Positions 1 through 11,232 of a DNA stretch of 64,000 nucleotides are shown here, one piece after another. The translations under genes and the position numbers were made by a program. How positions within the stretch are numbered: the first letter of the stretch is position 1; each line of letters opens with the position of its first letter. Origin of the DNA: Blastocrithidia nonstop. Lineage: Eukaryota; Euglenozoa; Kinetoplastea; Trypanosomatida; Trypanosomatidae. The notes below the pieces were generated by a model that searched no databases, had not been told where the DNA came from, and worked only from the letters and a program-made list of their open reading frames with translations. Where the stretch lies: positions 372,001 through 436,000 of the forward strand of contig JAQOTN010000018.1 in assembly GCA_028554745.1 (NCBI GenBank). Reading direction: 5' to 3'.

Positions 1-352
1 AGAGTTGCTACTATAAGAAGTAAATGTTATGCTAATTATGATGAGCACCGTCACCTAAAGTCAAGTTGTCACTCTTTTACTAAACTTTTTTACTGCGTAT
101 TTATTAACATTAATTTAGTCGCTTCTACAATTACTATCGTTATTGCTGAGAGGTACGGAGAGCTTATGTAAGTTACACCGCACGTTGTCTCAACTAATTT
201 ACTCCTACCTTAGCTTTCTGCTTTCACTCATCAAACTTGCGCTGCAATTCTGACAGCTCTCTACGGAGTTGTTGTGCGTCATCGTTTTAGGTTTGAACGG
301 TAGTGGCCTCACTACTCTCTACTGTTTGTTCGTTTGCAGTTTACTACATCAT
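1..352 (-). CDS. Coiled-coil protein, N-terminal part (runs off the window)
   Basis: Reading down from a double ATG at 352-347 gives an open frame of 117 codons that leaves the window at base 2. After an acidic, Thr/Ser-rich start, residues ~25-90 form heptad-rich helix, with stretches such as QLRRELSELQRKFDEW and QQEREELEKRL, typical of a long coiled coil (golgin- or cytoskeleton-like). Several Glu in the helix are UAA or UAG and the Trp is UGA, so the frame is only continuous under the reassigned code. No catalytic motif is visible. The family cannot be named without the rest of the gene. The next upstream gene on the strand is the J-domain gene at 917. Confidence 0.75.
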
Positions 353-916
353 ATCGTTGTTGTAAATATTTATAAGCTTTCGTTTGTAAAAACAAATATC
401 ATAATTTTTTTTAAAAAAGAAAAAGAAAGTAAGAAATAAGGTGTGGCAAAATTAATTTTTTTTGAAAAAAGTTTAAAATGTACTTTACTTCTTTTGGCCA
501 AAAAAATGCAGTAGTTATAGTAACGTAAGGAAACAGGCCTGTAAACTACATTACTGATAGATATAATTTTTCCAAGTTTACATTTCAATTGCAAACTACA
601 ATAAGTGAAGTAAGTAAATAAAAGTACCGACATAATGCTTTGAAACAAATTAGTCGATATGCAAAAAAAAAATAATAATAAGCTCGAAATATAACGATAT
701 ATATATATAATTAATGTTTTGTAATATGTCATAAACAAAATAAAAAGTAAATAATTACTAATGTTTATTGTTAGTTATTAGACTATTTATTCATCTGAAC
801 AATATTATCACACAATTATTTGCTTGTTATTATTGAAACCTGTCACTTAAGTTGTTTTTTTTTTGTTTTAAACACTGTATTTATTGTATTTTTTTAAAAA
901 GTTATTATTACTTTTT
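353..916. other. AT-rich spacer
   Basis: This spacer lies between the J-domain gene and the coiled-coil gene and is very AT-rich with runs of A and T. A minus-strand stretch at 370-738 lacks all three classic stop triplets for 122 codons, but its translation is low-complexity Phe/Leu/Tyr/Lys and it has no recognisable domain. It probably reflects the T-rich bias of 5' flanks on the coding strand. I see no other structure. Confidence 0.6.
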
Positions 917-1681
917 TTATGTAATACTTGGTTTAGGCTACTATGCTGACGTCAACGTCGATTTGGGTTTGAATGGCCCTCCAGGTTGTCATGGTGTGTA
1001 CATGCGAGGAGTTTGCTTTCGCTTACGCTATACGACATCCTATCGTATACTTCCTTGAATTACACCAATCTAATCCATTGCATCTCTAGTTTAACTGTCA
1101 CTCTTTCATGGATGTCACTGACTTATGTTCACGTTAGGATTGGTCTAACTTTACTCAAGTTATTGAGTGGTGTAACTTCATCTGCCTCTTAGTATTGCAC
1201 GTTGTGTTTTTACAGATCGATAAATATACAAAATTGCCACGATGGTGATGAATACAATAAAGATGACAAAGTCTCTCATCTCAAATGTTCGCAGTTAAGG
1301 GTTCGTTGACATTTCTTGACGTACGTTGTAGAAAGTCTAACTAGAAACTTTACGATTAAACGCACCACCTACATCTTTGCTATCAGACTTTTCGTTCTAT
1401 TACATAATTTTTATGCGGTCCTTGTGACGATCTCTACGATGAGTTAGTAACAAATTATGTGCCTATCTAATTTACCGAAACTGTTCATTACTACCACCGT
1501 GATCAGGGTGAAATTCTTGAACCAGTTTACGAAACCGCTTATCAATCTATTTTTTTGTCCAATTCTAGTTCATTTGAAAGCCAAATAGCGTACATGCCTG
1601 CTGAAGTGTTATGTAGCCCTTGTCGCCAGAAACACTTCCTTGAAATTTCTAATACACGTAACTTATTGCGGTTCGTCGCAT
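917..1681 (-). CDS. J-domain (DnaJ-like) single-pass membrane protein
   Basis: A 254-residue protein starts at ATG 1681 (MRRTAISYVYEKF, a basic, amphipathic N-terminus that could be a mitochondrial signal). A J-domain follows at residues ~25-80. Helix II (KRFRKLVQEF) is followed by the invariant HPD at 58-60, then GGSNEQFREIREAHNLL as helix III. J-domains stimulate Hsp70 ATPase through HPD. A hydrophobic segment around residues 135-152 (FVIFIVFITIVAILYIY) predicts one membrane span with a charged C-terminal tail. Many Glu are UAA/UAG and Trp are UGA. The terminator is UAA at 917-919, followed closely in frame by three more UAA. Which membrane it occupies is inferred only. Confidence 0.9.
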
Positions 1682-2429
1682 CACTTCTACTGGAAAAAAA
1701 TAGATTGATAAATGGAAAGTACAGTAGGTTGAATTTGATTAAAAATTGAAACTAAAAAGAACTGATACTTAAAGATTCAACTACGAATACAAATAGTCAC
1801 GGAGCTATCCACTACTAATAAATTGATAGTTTTTTTTTTAATAGTAAAAAAAAGAAATTCTAATTGATGTGGTGAAAGAAAAAAATTATAAAAAAAAGAT
1901 TTACGAAAAACGCATAAATTATTTACTCATGAAAACACCTTTACATTTTTGTAGTATGTTAGTTACTACTCTATCATATTATGTTTTCAGGTTAAAAAAA
2001 TCAAATAATATAGACGGTGCACAAGATAATTTGAAAAAGGTTAACTAAATATGTACATACAAAAAAACAACTGTAGTACATCGAAACGAAAGGACAAAAA
2101 TTAACTATTTTGCAAAGCAATAATGTGAAAAGGCGAAGCTAACAAATAATATACCAGTCCCCAGCACCTTACTTTTGTTACTCTTTTCATAATATATGTA
2201 CGGTCAAACGAGAAAATAATAATAATAATAAGTTTATAGTAGAACATACTTTACATGCAAAGCTATTTGACAATCATTGAAAAATAAAAAGAAAATTAAG
2301 TTAAAGAAAATATTACACATTAATCGTAATCGTGTTGCAATGTGTTATTTAAATTAATAATCTTGCATTGTCAAAATAAGTCTAAAGATTGTATAATATA
2401 TATATTTATATTTCTGAAAACAAAGCTTT
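1682..2429. other. AT-rich spacer
   Basis: This spacer lies between the IC97-like and J-domain genes. It is dominated by A-rich runs. A short minus-strand frame beginning near 2190 (MKRVTKVRCWGLVYY...) is hydrophobic and about 50 codons long, but it has no domain and may be chance. Nothing else is recognised. Confidence 0.55.
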
Positions 2430-4655
2430 TTAACCCCACGAGCATGGTCTAGTCAAACATAAAATTTCAAAAATGCTACGTCTAAGTAGGTAGTTTGTGT
2501 GTATTATCTGTACCTTTAGTGCCTCTTCACCATGAATGGGGCAAAGCATAGAGTACAGATTCAAGTGCGTTTGATGACCGTGAGCAACATTCAGATCAGG
2601 CATTGAATCACTTTCACTAAATGCACAAACAGCACACGTCTAAGTTCGATAGCGTATGTGTCATCACGAGGCATCATCGCTACCACGCTAGTCCATGTAA
2701 TGCCCATAATTAGCGTCATCTTTACTTTGCATGTCAGATTGCAGTTGGTTATAATCACTGTCAAAGTTAGCGGCATCATCGTCTAGTGTTCAATCTGGCT
2801 TCCTACATGCATTTTTGGATATGCGAAACAACGTCATGTCAGCATCTTCGCCTCCTTTGTTGTGCCGCGTACTTGCAATAACAAAGTATTGACTATACTG
2901 AGCAATATCACTGTACACTTTATGCTCAAGTGCTTTACTTTTGGGCAAAACGTTGTCAAGAAACGATGCGTCACTGTCATGCAGGATAAAATTAAATCCA
3001 GCCTGTGACAGTGCATAGAATAGTGCACATGGTGTGTGTCAATTCTATCGCAACTACTATAGTTATGAATAATCAGGTGCTAACAGCTTACAATGCGCAT
3101 CTTCGATAAGTATTACAATTGGTCTATCGCCACCATCATTTCGATTTTTACCACTAATAGTGAAAATAACTCTATCATAGCTGATAGGAATAATGTGTAA
3201 CTCGTGAAATGGGGCATCATACACTTTTTCCTGCAATATCGCAAAGTGGGCAAGCTCATTTGTGATAAACGTTGCTCGACGAGGCGCAGCCTATACTCGA
3301 GTGGTGCCAGTAAATACCGCATTGAATGTGGCATGACTACACGGCTATCACTAACACAGTGAGTCTGTTCACTTACCAATCAGGAACGTAGGCTGACGCA
3401 GTACAATAGAGGAAGGGACGTTGAATGAGATACGAAATGCAGGATCGTCATTGCGGCTTTACAAATTAAGTGGTGGGTATTCCTAACAGTGTAATGAATG
3501 TGTGCTTTACGTTTCACTGCGCAGCAGCCAATCTCCAACTTTCTTAGGACGGCTACTAAATGTAATGAGATCAACCTTAAGTGTACAGTTTAATGGGTAG
3601 AATTACTTTGCGGTCAAATCATAACCAGCGTACGGGTTGAACGATAACTGCATCACACGTACCGCAATGTTTTCTCTGCTAAGGCCCAGTGATTTGGGCA
3701 ATCGTGGCGGTGCATTTAGTTTAGGGTCAAGACGAATTTCAATTTATGGGAAAGCTAATGTGTTAAAACTGCGTGTGACATCTTTGACTTTCACTCACAA
3801 CCCATATTTAATTACAGAGTTACGTTATGGTGCACTACGCATCAGCATTTCGCCTTCACCACTGGTGAGAATGATGTCATAATAGCACAACGATTGAACC
3901 GTGATAAAGTCTAGTGAGGACATGATTTGCATGCAAACACGTTGCAGCTGCTAATTTCAACATTATAACAATTGTGTCTTTCGATGCTGCAGCTGAACAG
4001 ATTGCGTGTCAGACGCGCCGGTATAATTGCACGAAGAGCCTTGTTAGTTACACAATGCGCGAAAACACTGTAAATTACGTTCATCAATAATACACTGCAT
4101 TACCTAAAACGCTTCAATACACCGGTCAAGCTGTTCATCTACAACACGTTGCCTCTTTACAGGTAGCACATTCTGTTATGCTCGCATAAAACGCATGTGA
4201 TATGGTTCATTAACAGCCTGACCGTGACTAGCAACGACATATGACGGTTGTAACAACAGATCAATTTATTTATTTCGCTATTGCCATTCGCTCAGGAAAG
4301 TGTTAATGGCGCTTTGCGAAAAAATATCAGGTAGCCTTGACGCAGCTGGTACACGTTTTCACTATTCATGCTTATCATATTATTTAAATGCAAGTAACTC
4401 GTCATTGCTTACTTCCTTTATTAATTATCTATACTGTAATGACTAACGCTTTAATCTCTACGCTTCAACAACAGAGTCAAGAGAGGTGTGATCGAATTTG
4501 GTCTTGTGTAATTGTTACACCTTAACCCGCTGGCTATCGTGTTACTTGAATAATCTTCGGGCTGCCACCTACGCTGCTTCTGCTACAATTTATTGCGGAG
4601 TGAGCTTAACAGTTTTTTCATTTTCATTTTTACCCTTTTTCTGCTTTGGCGGCAT
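2430..4655 (-). CDS. Axonemal inner-arm dynein-associated protein, IC97/CASC1 (DNAI7) family
   Basis: About 741 residues from ATG 4655 (MPPKQKKGKNENEK). A Lys/Glu-rich helical N-terminus of ~150 residues is followed by the conserved CASC1 core. Recognisable blocks include a beta-rich segment with PLNCTLKVDLITFSSRPK and GDWLLR, then ATFITNELAHFAILQEK followed by PFHELHIIPI and VIFTISG. These match the order and spacing of human CASC1/Chlamydomonas IC97, which binds inner-arm dynein I1 in cilia. Length is close to the human protein (about 720). The role inferred here is flagellar motility. The first in-frame UAA of the tail is at 2430-2432; another at 2406 would add eight residues. Numerous UAA/UAG read as Glu inside the core. 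Confidence 0.82.
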
Positions 4656-6655
4656 CGCAAAAACCGTATGTGCAATCTATAATTATTTATATAAATATGT
4701 AAGTAAATGGATTGATTATTGTTAATAAATTATAAAATAAATGAATATATAAATGCTAAAGTGTACTTTTGAACTTCATACAAAATATATTGTGAAATTT
4801 ATAGAAAATAATAGGAAAAGAATAAATGGCAAGAAAAAATGAGAGTTAAAGTTAATAGATACACAATTAAAAAACAGATACTCAATTTAGTAACATTCAT
4901 TGTGATATAAACTTTTTTTATAGCCAACCATATATTAAATTGTCAATCTTGTAATATTCATCAAAAAAGTTAATTCATATTGTTTACTGATAGAAATGAA
5001 TAGTTATGTTCAAATATAGTCCTAATACATAAATATATAAGATGATAAAGGTTTGACAATATAGCAACAAATAAAAAATCAAGCTTTGAGTCTTTCGTAT
5101 TATAAATCAAATTGTTTATAATTACACATAAAGAACTGCATATTTGTTTTTGTGATAATAGATGAGTCTGTAGTCAAACGACAGTATATTGTTATAGATA
5201 CTAGTATATATATATATGTATATGTGTATGTGAGAAAAAGAAAAACACATGTATACAACATAATTTATGTCAAATAAATGCACTCCAAATAAAATTTTCT
5301 TAACTTTCTCGAATCCGCCTTTTTTTGCACATTTATACATGCCAGCATCGACATTTGTAGTACTATATGTAAAGAGATTAGCAAATATCGAAGATAACAG
5401 AAGAATTTGTTAGCGTAAAACCGGCTGCAGAGGAAAATAAATCAAATATAATACCTTGATATTATTTACATTTATTCATTGTGAGTATGTTAATAGTGAA
5501 TGGAAAAAGGAAGAAAAAACATAAATCAAAAAAATTAAATTGAGAGAAGAAAAAATTGCAAAAAAATAATTTGAATCTCTCGCGCGTGTCAAATTAATAA
5601 TGTCAAATCACGAAGCTGCTTTACTCTTTAATAAATATTTTAACAAAAAAATATTTTTTTTATAATAATAACTATATCTTTTATCATTGATATAATATAT
5701 TTTTGAAACTGTTTCCTTTATAAGTAAACACAATCTACATGCTAATTCACATATACGTCTTGATTTCAAGCAAATACACAATTTGTAATTTTTTTCCCTC
5801 ATCACAGAATTATTAATTTGACTTGACATATCTTAGATTTTTGTGTTCATAATCTTAATTCCAATAAATATATATACAAAAAAAATGGTTTCTTGGATGC
5901 ATTATAACACGTATATATATAAAAATTAAATGGAAAAATTTATCAAACATATGTAATATGAACACTAGCAAGAAATTATATAACACAGTATATTTATATA
6001 AAAATAAATATTGAAGTCTTAATAAGACGAAACTACGTACTTCAAAATATAAATTTTTGCAAGATTGATGTATGTAACAATTCTCAATATTGACTTGTGA
6101 AAACAAACACATACACAAAAAGAAAGTAGATATTTACTGCTAATATCACAAATTTCACTCTGAGAATATAGTTAAGGGTCACAAAATTTTTTTTAAAAAA
6201 ATTAATATAATTCTGTTATTTTTTTCACGTACAAACAATCCAGCAAATTTGGCCGTTTATGTTGATGTAATGCAAAAATTTGTATATAATTTTTCTTTAG
6301 TGTGTATATTACTATTTATAATTGACTTTAGTACATACAATAATTTTTTTATCAAATGATTTTTTTTACAAGAATTGTAATGTCAGTTGTCATTTATGTG
6401 GGCGAATCAGGTAACTAACATCAGATTTTATCTTGAGTTATTAGTGGAAAAAAGAATTGAACAATTAATATATATATATATTTTTTTTTATTTTAGTTTA
6501 AATTACTAGAATTAATATTTAGTAGATTTTATAAGTTATGTTTAATCAAAATTGCACCCTTGTGAAGTTTGAATGTATTACGTCATTGCTTAACTCGTAG
6601 TACATGACTTACGAATAGCTTTGAACTTCTTCTTGTTATTTTTTTATTTACAATT
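4656..6655. other. Two-kilobase AT-rich spacer
   Basis: The spacer lies between the USP gene and the IC97-like gene. It is mostly AT, with TA microsatellite runs near 5200-5225 and 6470-6485. One short GC-richer island at ~5340-5430 holds a strong splice-acceptor-like signal and a short ATG-started frame (MSMLACINVQKK...). A minus-strand frame through 5122-5829 lacks UAA and UAG for much of its length. Both could be small genes, but homology is lacking and the frame choice is arbitrary in this code. Confidence 0.45.
5427..5448 (-). promoter_or_regulatory. Possible trans-splice acceptor
   Basis: On the minus strand a T/C tract (TTTGATTTATTTTCCTCTG) ends in CAG, as expected of a trypanosomatid spliced-leader acceptor. 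A cluster of ATG codons follows about 75 bases downstream. The signal is good for its class, but the gene it would serve is uncertain. The call is pattern recognition only. Confidence 0.35.
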
Positions 6656-9600
6656 TTACAAAGATGTTAAATTAGACACAGAAGACGATTTTATGACAAT
6701 AGACCGATCGTTTCGCGTGAGTGTTACCCCATCAAGCTAAGCTATTTCTGGTCTATCAATGAGAATGCGATATGGTGATCCACCTACACTGTCGACTAAA
6801 TTTTGTAATATGTCCCCTACACCGGCTGTACATATCTTTCGACTCTTCATGCCTTGCACGGATGCTATTCATGACTTTACCATCTCCTTTGCCCTTGGCA
6901 CGCCTAGCTTGTTTGCTATTTTGATACGTAAGTCCATACCACTTTCTTTACGAATTGTAGAAAGATAAATATTTGTAGGATAGCCGAAGAAAATCAAATC
7001 GGCACGGCGATGGCAAAAGAGCACATTGATTAACTCTTCACCTGGTTTACTCCTCTACATTATATCCAGCACGTAGAAGTTATCGCGGCTAAATGTGACT
7101 ATCTATGACATATCTGTGACAGCATTTTGTATATCACCATATAGTGTTGTAATTAAACGAAGTTGGCAACTGTCTGGGCCGATATTATCGTTTGTAGTAT
7201 TGCAGCACTGTCTAACCTATTATGGTAGCAGTTTACCTACTTGACGTACCATCTCATTAATGAGTTGGGCAAGTGTTAACTTTTTCACTCCACGTGGAAG
7301 GTAGACTTGAGGTTGAAGTCCCCATTTCGCATTAAATGTTATTCTGTGAGTTAAACTAATGGCATCAATCGGAGCTGGCAAAAAGCCGAAAAACAATACC
7401 TGCTTACCATCTTTGGCACCTCGCAAGTGCATCAACTGCAATTACTATATATCATCTGCATATGATGTACTGTAATACGGTGAGATGGGCAAATCGGGCA
7501 AATTCAAAACATCTGATCGTACCCCATACAGAACAATGTAATCTGAAGAAGGTGGGAGTTCTTGTCGAAGTCGCTGTCGAGCCTCCTCTCGCCGCTGCTG
7601 CTGTTGTTGTATCTGTTGCGATTACTGTTACTACTACAATAGTTATAACTAGCAGCATAACTATAACTACTACCATCACTTTTTCTGCTAGTCTACTTAT
7701 TAAATTTTAATAAGATGTTACGATAATTACTTTTCTGTGTTACTTGCCTTATTTTTGTTAACGTGCTGATTTTCTAGACGTTATTATTCCTGCTAATGAT
7801 TACTAGTACTGTGTTTGCATTTGTGGTTATCATTTTCATTTTCATTATTATTACTACCATTATCATTTTCATGCTGATGATGGTTGTTGCTGTTAATAAT
7901 ATTACTTTGTGTTGATTTAATGTTATTAGTGTTCTAATTTGCAATAATTTTTTTCGATTGATCGCATTTTTGTCCCTTTTGCAAACAACTGTAAATGATG
8001 TGCTGGAGTGAGTTATATTTTTACATATCACTTATGCGCAAAGACACTATTGGTTATATTTTTGCCTTGCTTAAACGATCTACAAAGTAAATCTACGTAG
8101 GTGTAATTTGACGTCGAGCTATAAAGTTACGCAAATCCTGCTTGGCATACTATGCCGAACAAACAATCAAATTAGCTCCATCAGGAATTTACTTTGCCTA
8201 CTTAATAGGATGCGCCACATCTGGGTTGGAGGCACAGCAATAAACGATTCAACCTTTATTTTTGGCTTATTTTAGCAATATTTGTGCCTGCGTGCGAGAG
8301 TGAAGCACTTGTACGTCACTGGTCCTTGGTGTCTTGTGACGCTACAACCGTCTAAATAACGCTCAAAATGGTTCATTGTAGCTTGCTCTGTTACCTATTT
8401 TGTTTTATAGTTATTTATTTGAGGCGTTGCTGTTCTACATGGCATTGCATATTTACACTACATATACGTTCACAGGTAGTTGTATACTTGCCAAGGAAGG
8501 ATATTTACTTAAAGCATCATCCTACGTACGGTTTGCATTATCGTTTTTATTGGTAGCATTGTTGCTAGTTTGATTGTTATTATCACCGTGCTTGTCCGGT
8601 TCAATTTATCGAATTGCAGGTCGAACAAAGCGCACATTACATATTGATACGTTTAAATCGGATGCAATTACACTTTTCAAGAATTAGAACGTTATTTCTT
8701 TACCTAATGGTTTATTAAACGTAGCTCTGTGCAGTAATGGTTGAATTGAACCAGGTGCATTGTCCATTACGTTCACAAGCTACGGAGAGCAAACTAAATA
8801 AGGTATCTACTGAAGTATGCCAGAAGATTGATCGTCATCGGCATTACAAACTTCATTAATGCGATTAACACCATTATTAATAACTTGATTACTACTATTT
8901 GTAATGTTGTTATTGTTGTTGCTGTTGTAGCTTCTGCTATCATTGTGATTAACGTTAATTTTGTTGTTTGATGCATTATCAGCGTTTACGTTTTCGTTTT
9001 TGCATTGACTATTAGTGTTAGCCTTACTCTCATGATAATGATTATTGTGCTGATGGTGAGAATGAGTGGCGAAATTACGGTCGGGGTCTGGAGGAGAATT
9101 ATTACAGTTGTTGTAATTGTTATTAATGTTGTTGTTACTATTTCCAGTCGTTGCAGTAGAAGTAACAGTTGTGATTACATCACCTGATAGAGTCGTATTG
9201 TTGCTCACCACGTAACCATCATGCACAACACCATTCAATCGTCGCTATCGATCTATTGCCTTTTCTAGCAATTATTTGGATGCTGGTAATGTGTGAAGAA
9301 TATCTCTTTCACATTACGTGTTAATGTAAACAAGCAACGATGCTCGCTCATTGTTAATTGGGTGAACGTTCGAGTTGTTTACATTACCACCAAAGGCAGA
9401 TCGCTCAACATCCATAACAGACGCTGTCTATACATGCTAGTCGTTGAAACAAATTCAATCGTCATTTTATATTCGCACATATGTGTAGTAATGTCCATTG
9501 TTTGACTACCCGGCATGTGTGACAATCGACCGTAAACGATAGGTAGCGTTCACTTTAGATGACTTGCTGCGCTAATGATCTGCATGACTTTTGCGATTAC

Positions 9601-10408
9601 GCTAACTGTTAGATAAGTGATGCAGAGACTACTTGTTAGTGTTTACCTTTTATAGTAATAACAGACTTTCCTTGTCTAATTTCATTTATGACGCGTTGAC
9701 GCAGTAATCACTTAAATTTAAAACTAATGAAAATTACCAACGATTGCCTAGTAAGACAAGTTCGTACGTTCTAGGGTCAAAGTCCACTCGATTGGGGTGA
9801 ATAAGAAGAATAGATGGCAACTTGAAAAAGCGCTGCGACATCTCAATGTCGTACCGCTGTGGTGGAGAATTGGGACTAATTTACACCATAACTCCTTCAA
9901 TCTTCTTTGGTGCAACCAATTCATTCAATGACTCAATGATGCTCTTCTTATTTTTGACTACCACCTACAGATCATAGAACTCTTGTAGTCTGTCAGAGAC
10001 GTGAACAGGACCATTGATGACGCGAGAACGAAATGCAAACAAACCAGCAAATAAGTCTTTTATAAAGTTTGCATGAGGTGTGTCTTTGAGTTAAGTCTAC
10101 AAACCGTCAAATAATTGCTGAATAAGCTAATGTGCGTCATGCTGCTAAGTCACTTCACATGAGTGCCAACCAAAGGCAGCAGTGAGTTGATTTGTGCGAA
10201 TGTTATCCACTCGAGCCTATAACAGTGCAAATATATGTCCTAACTACTTACACAATGGCGCATTCTTCGATTTTTACAAATTGTAAATAGCATAGCGGAA
10301 GCGTGGTAAGTGATATAAAGCTTGTATGATTGAATTCAAATAGCATGTACTGCCTTGATTCAAAATGCCTACATACCTTCGTGCTATTGTTGATTGTGGA
10401 GTTGACAT
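6656..10408 (-). CDS. USP7-like ubiquitin carboxyl-terminal hydrolase
   Basis: 1,250 residues from ATG 10408. The catalytic domain begins at once: YVGILNQGSTCYLNSIIQ is the Cys box, with nucleophile Cys21. Then come LTAAFGW/QHDAHELI, the FYDL-linked strand, LPSILLIHPNRVDFD, and the His box GESNNGHYYTYVR with His306, followed by WICFNDEHV. SLLVYI plus the DILHTLP helix is typical of USP7/UBP15. An Asn-rich insert at ~390-480 precedes a long C-terminal region of UBL-like folds and an acidic/Gln-rich stretch. USP7 removes ubiquitin from many substrates. Compared with human USP7, no TRAF-like domain precedes the catalytic domain. The terminator UAA is at 6656-6658. Trp of the His-box region is UGA and many Glu are UAA/UAG. 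Confidence 0.93.
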
Positions 10409-11232
10409 ATTTTTTTTTTCGAAGTTTACTTTAACAATATAGATTACAAAAAATTACAAATAAAATAATGTATTATATTGTTTTTCTTTTAATATTATTA
10501 AATTGTCAAATACTAATATTGTATTATACTGTAAGTGTAATTGAATATTTTTTGAAAAATAATTATAGTATTGTTATAATGTGTATACCTAATTACAGAT
10601 AAATATATATAATTTAGAAGACTGTCAATATTTATTTTATTATACACTGATAAATGAAAAATAATTGTTTATATATGTTTTAACACTTTACACAGTAAAA
10701 ATGTCACTCAATAAAACCGTTAATGAATTGAGACTTCAATGTCATAAAAACAGAAGATTTATGTATACACTTTTTTAAAAAATTATTATATCTCTGTCAA
10801 TGTACGCTATTATATATACTTTACAAAGAAGCAATTGATCTTTGATGTGACAATGAAGAGAAAAAGAAAATTAGAAAATAATAATTAAGAAAGAAAAAAA
10901 ATTATAAGTTTAAAAACGTTTGTTTTTGTTAATGTGCAAGCAGGTATATTTCTACAGTCATCTCTTGAAACCATCACTGTAGATTGAGTAAATACAGAAA
11001 AGTTATTACAAAATTAATAATAATAATAACAATAATAACAATATGTCTGTTAAACATTTATACATTATCTTAAAAGAAAAAAAACAACGAAAAAATTTGA
11101 AGAGTATAACGACAAAAAGATGAGCGAAATTATATTTTTAAAAAAGTCATCAATAATTTACATTTGATTATTTTACAATACATTTTTTTAAAAACAATGT
11201 ATTTTACTTAAAATAAACATAAATTAATAGCG
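10409..11232. other. AT-rich spacer
   Basis: The spacer lies between the GAF-domain gene and the USP gene. It is mostly A/T, with an AAT-type triplet run near 11018-11042. A slightly GC-richer patch at ~10930-10990 gives a 29-codon minus-strand frame with a hydrophobic end, too short to call. Nothing else is seen. Confidence 0.55.

Noticed and set aside
370-738. 122-codon stop-free frame upstream of the coiled-coil gene
   Set aside because: It is low-complexity Phe/Leu/Tyr/Lys, lacks a domain, and lies in the T-rich 5' flank where stop triplets are rare by composition.
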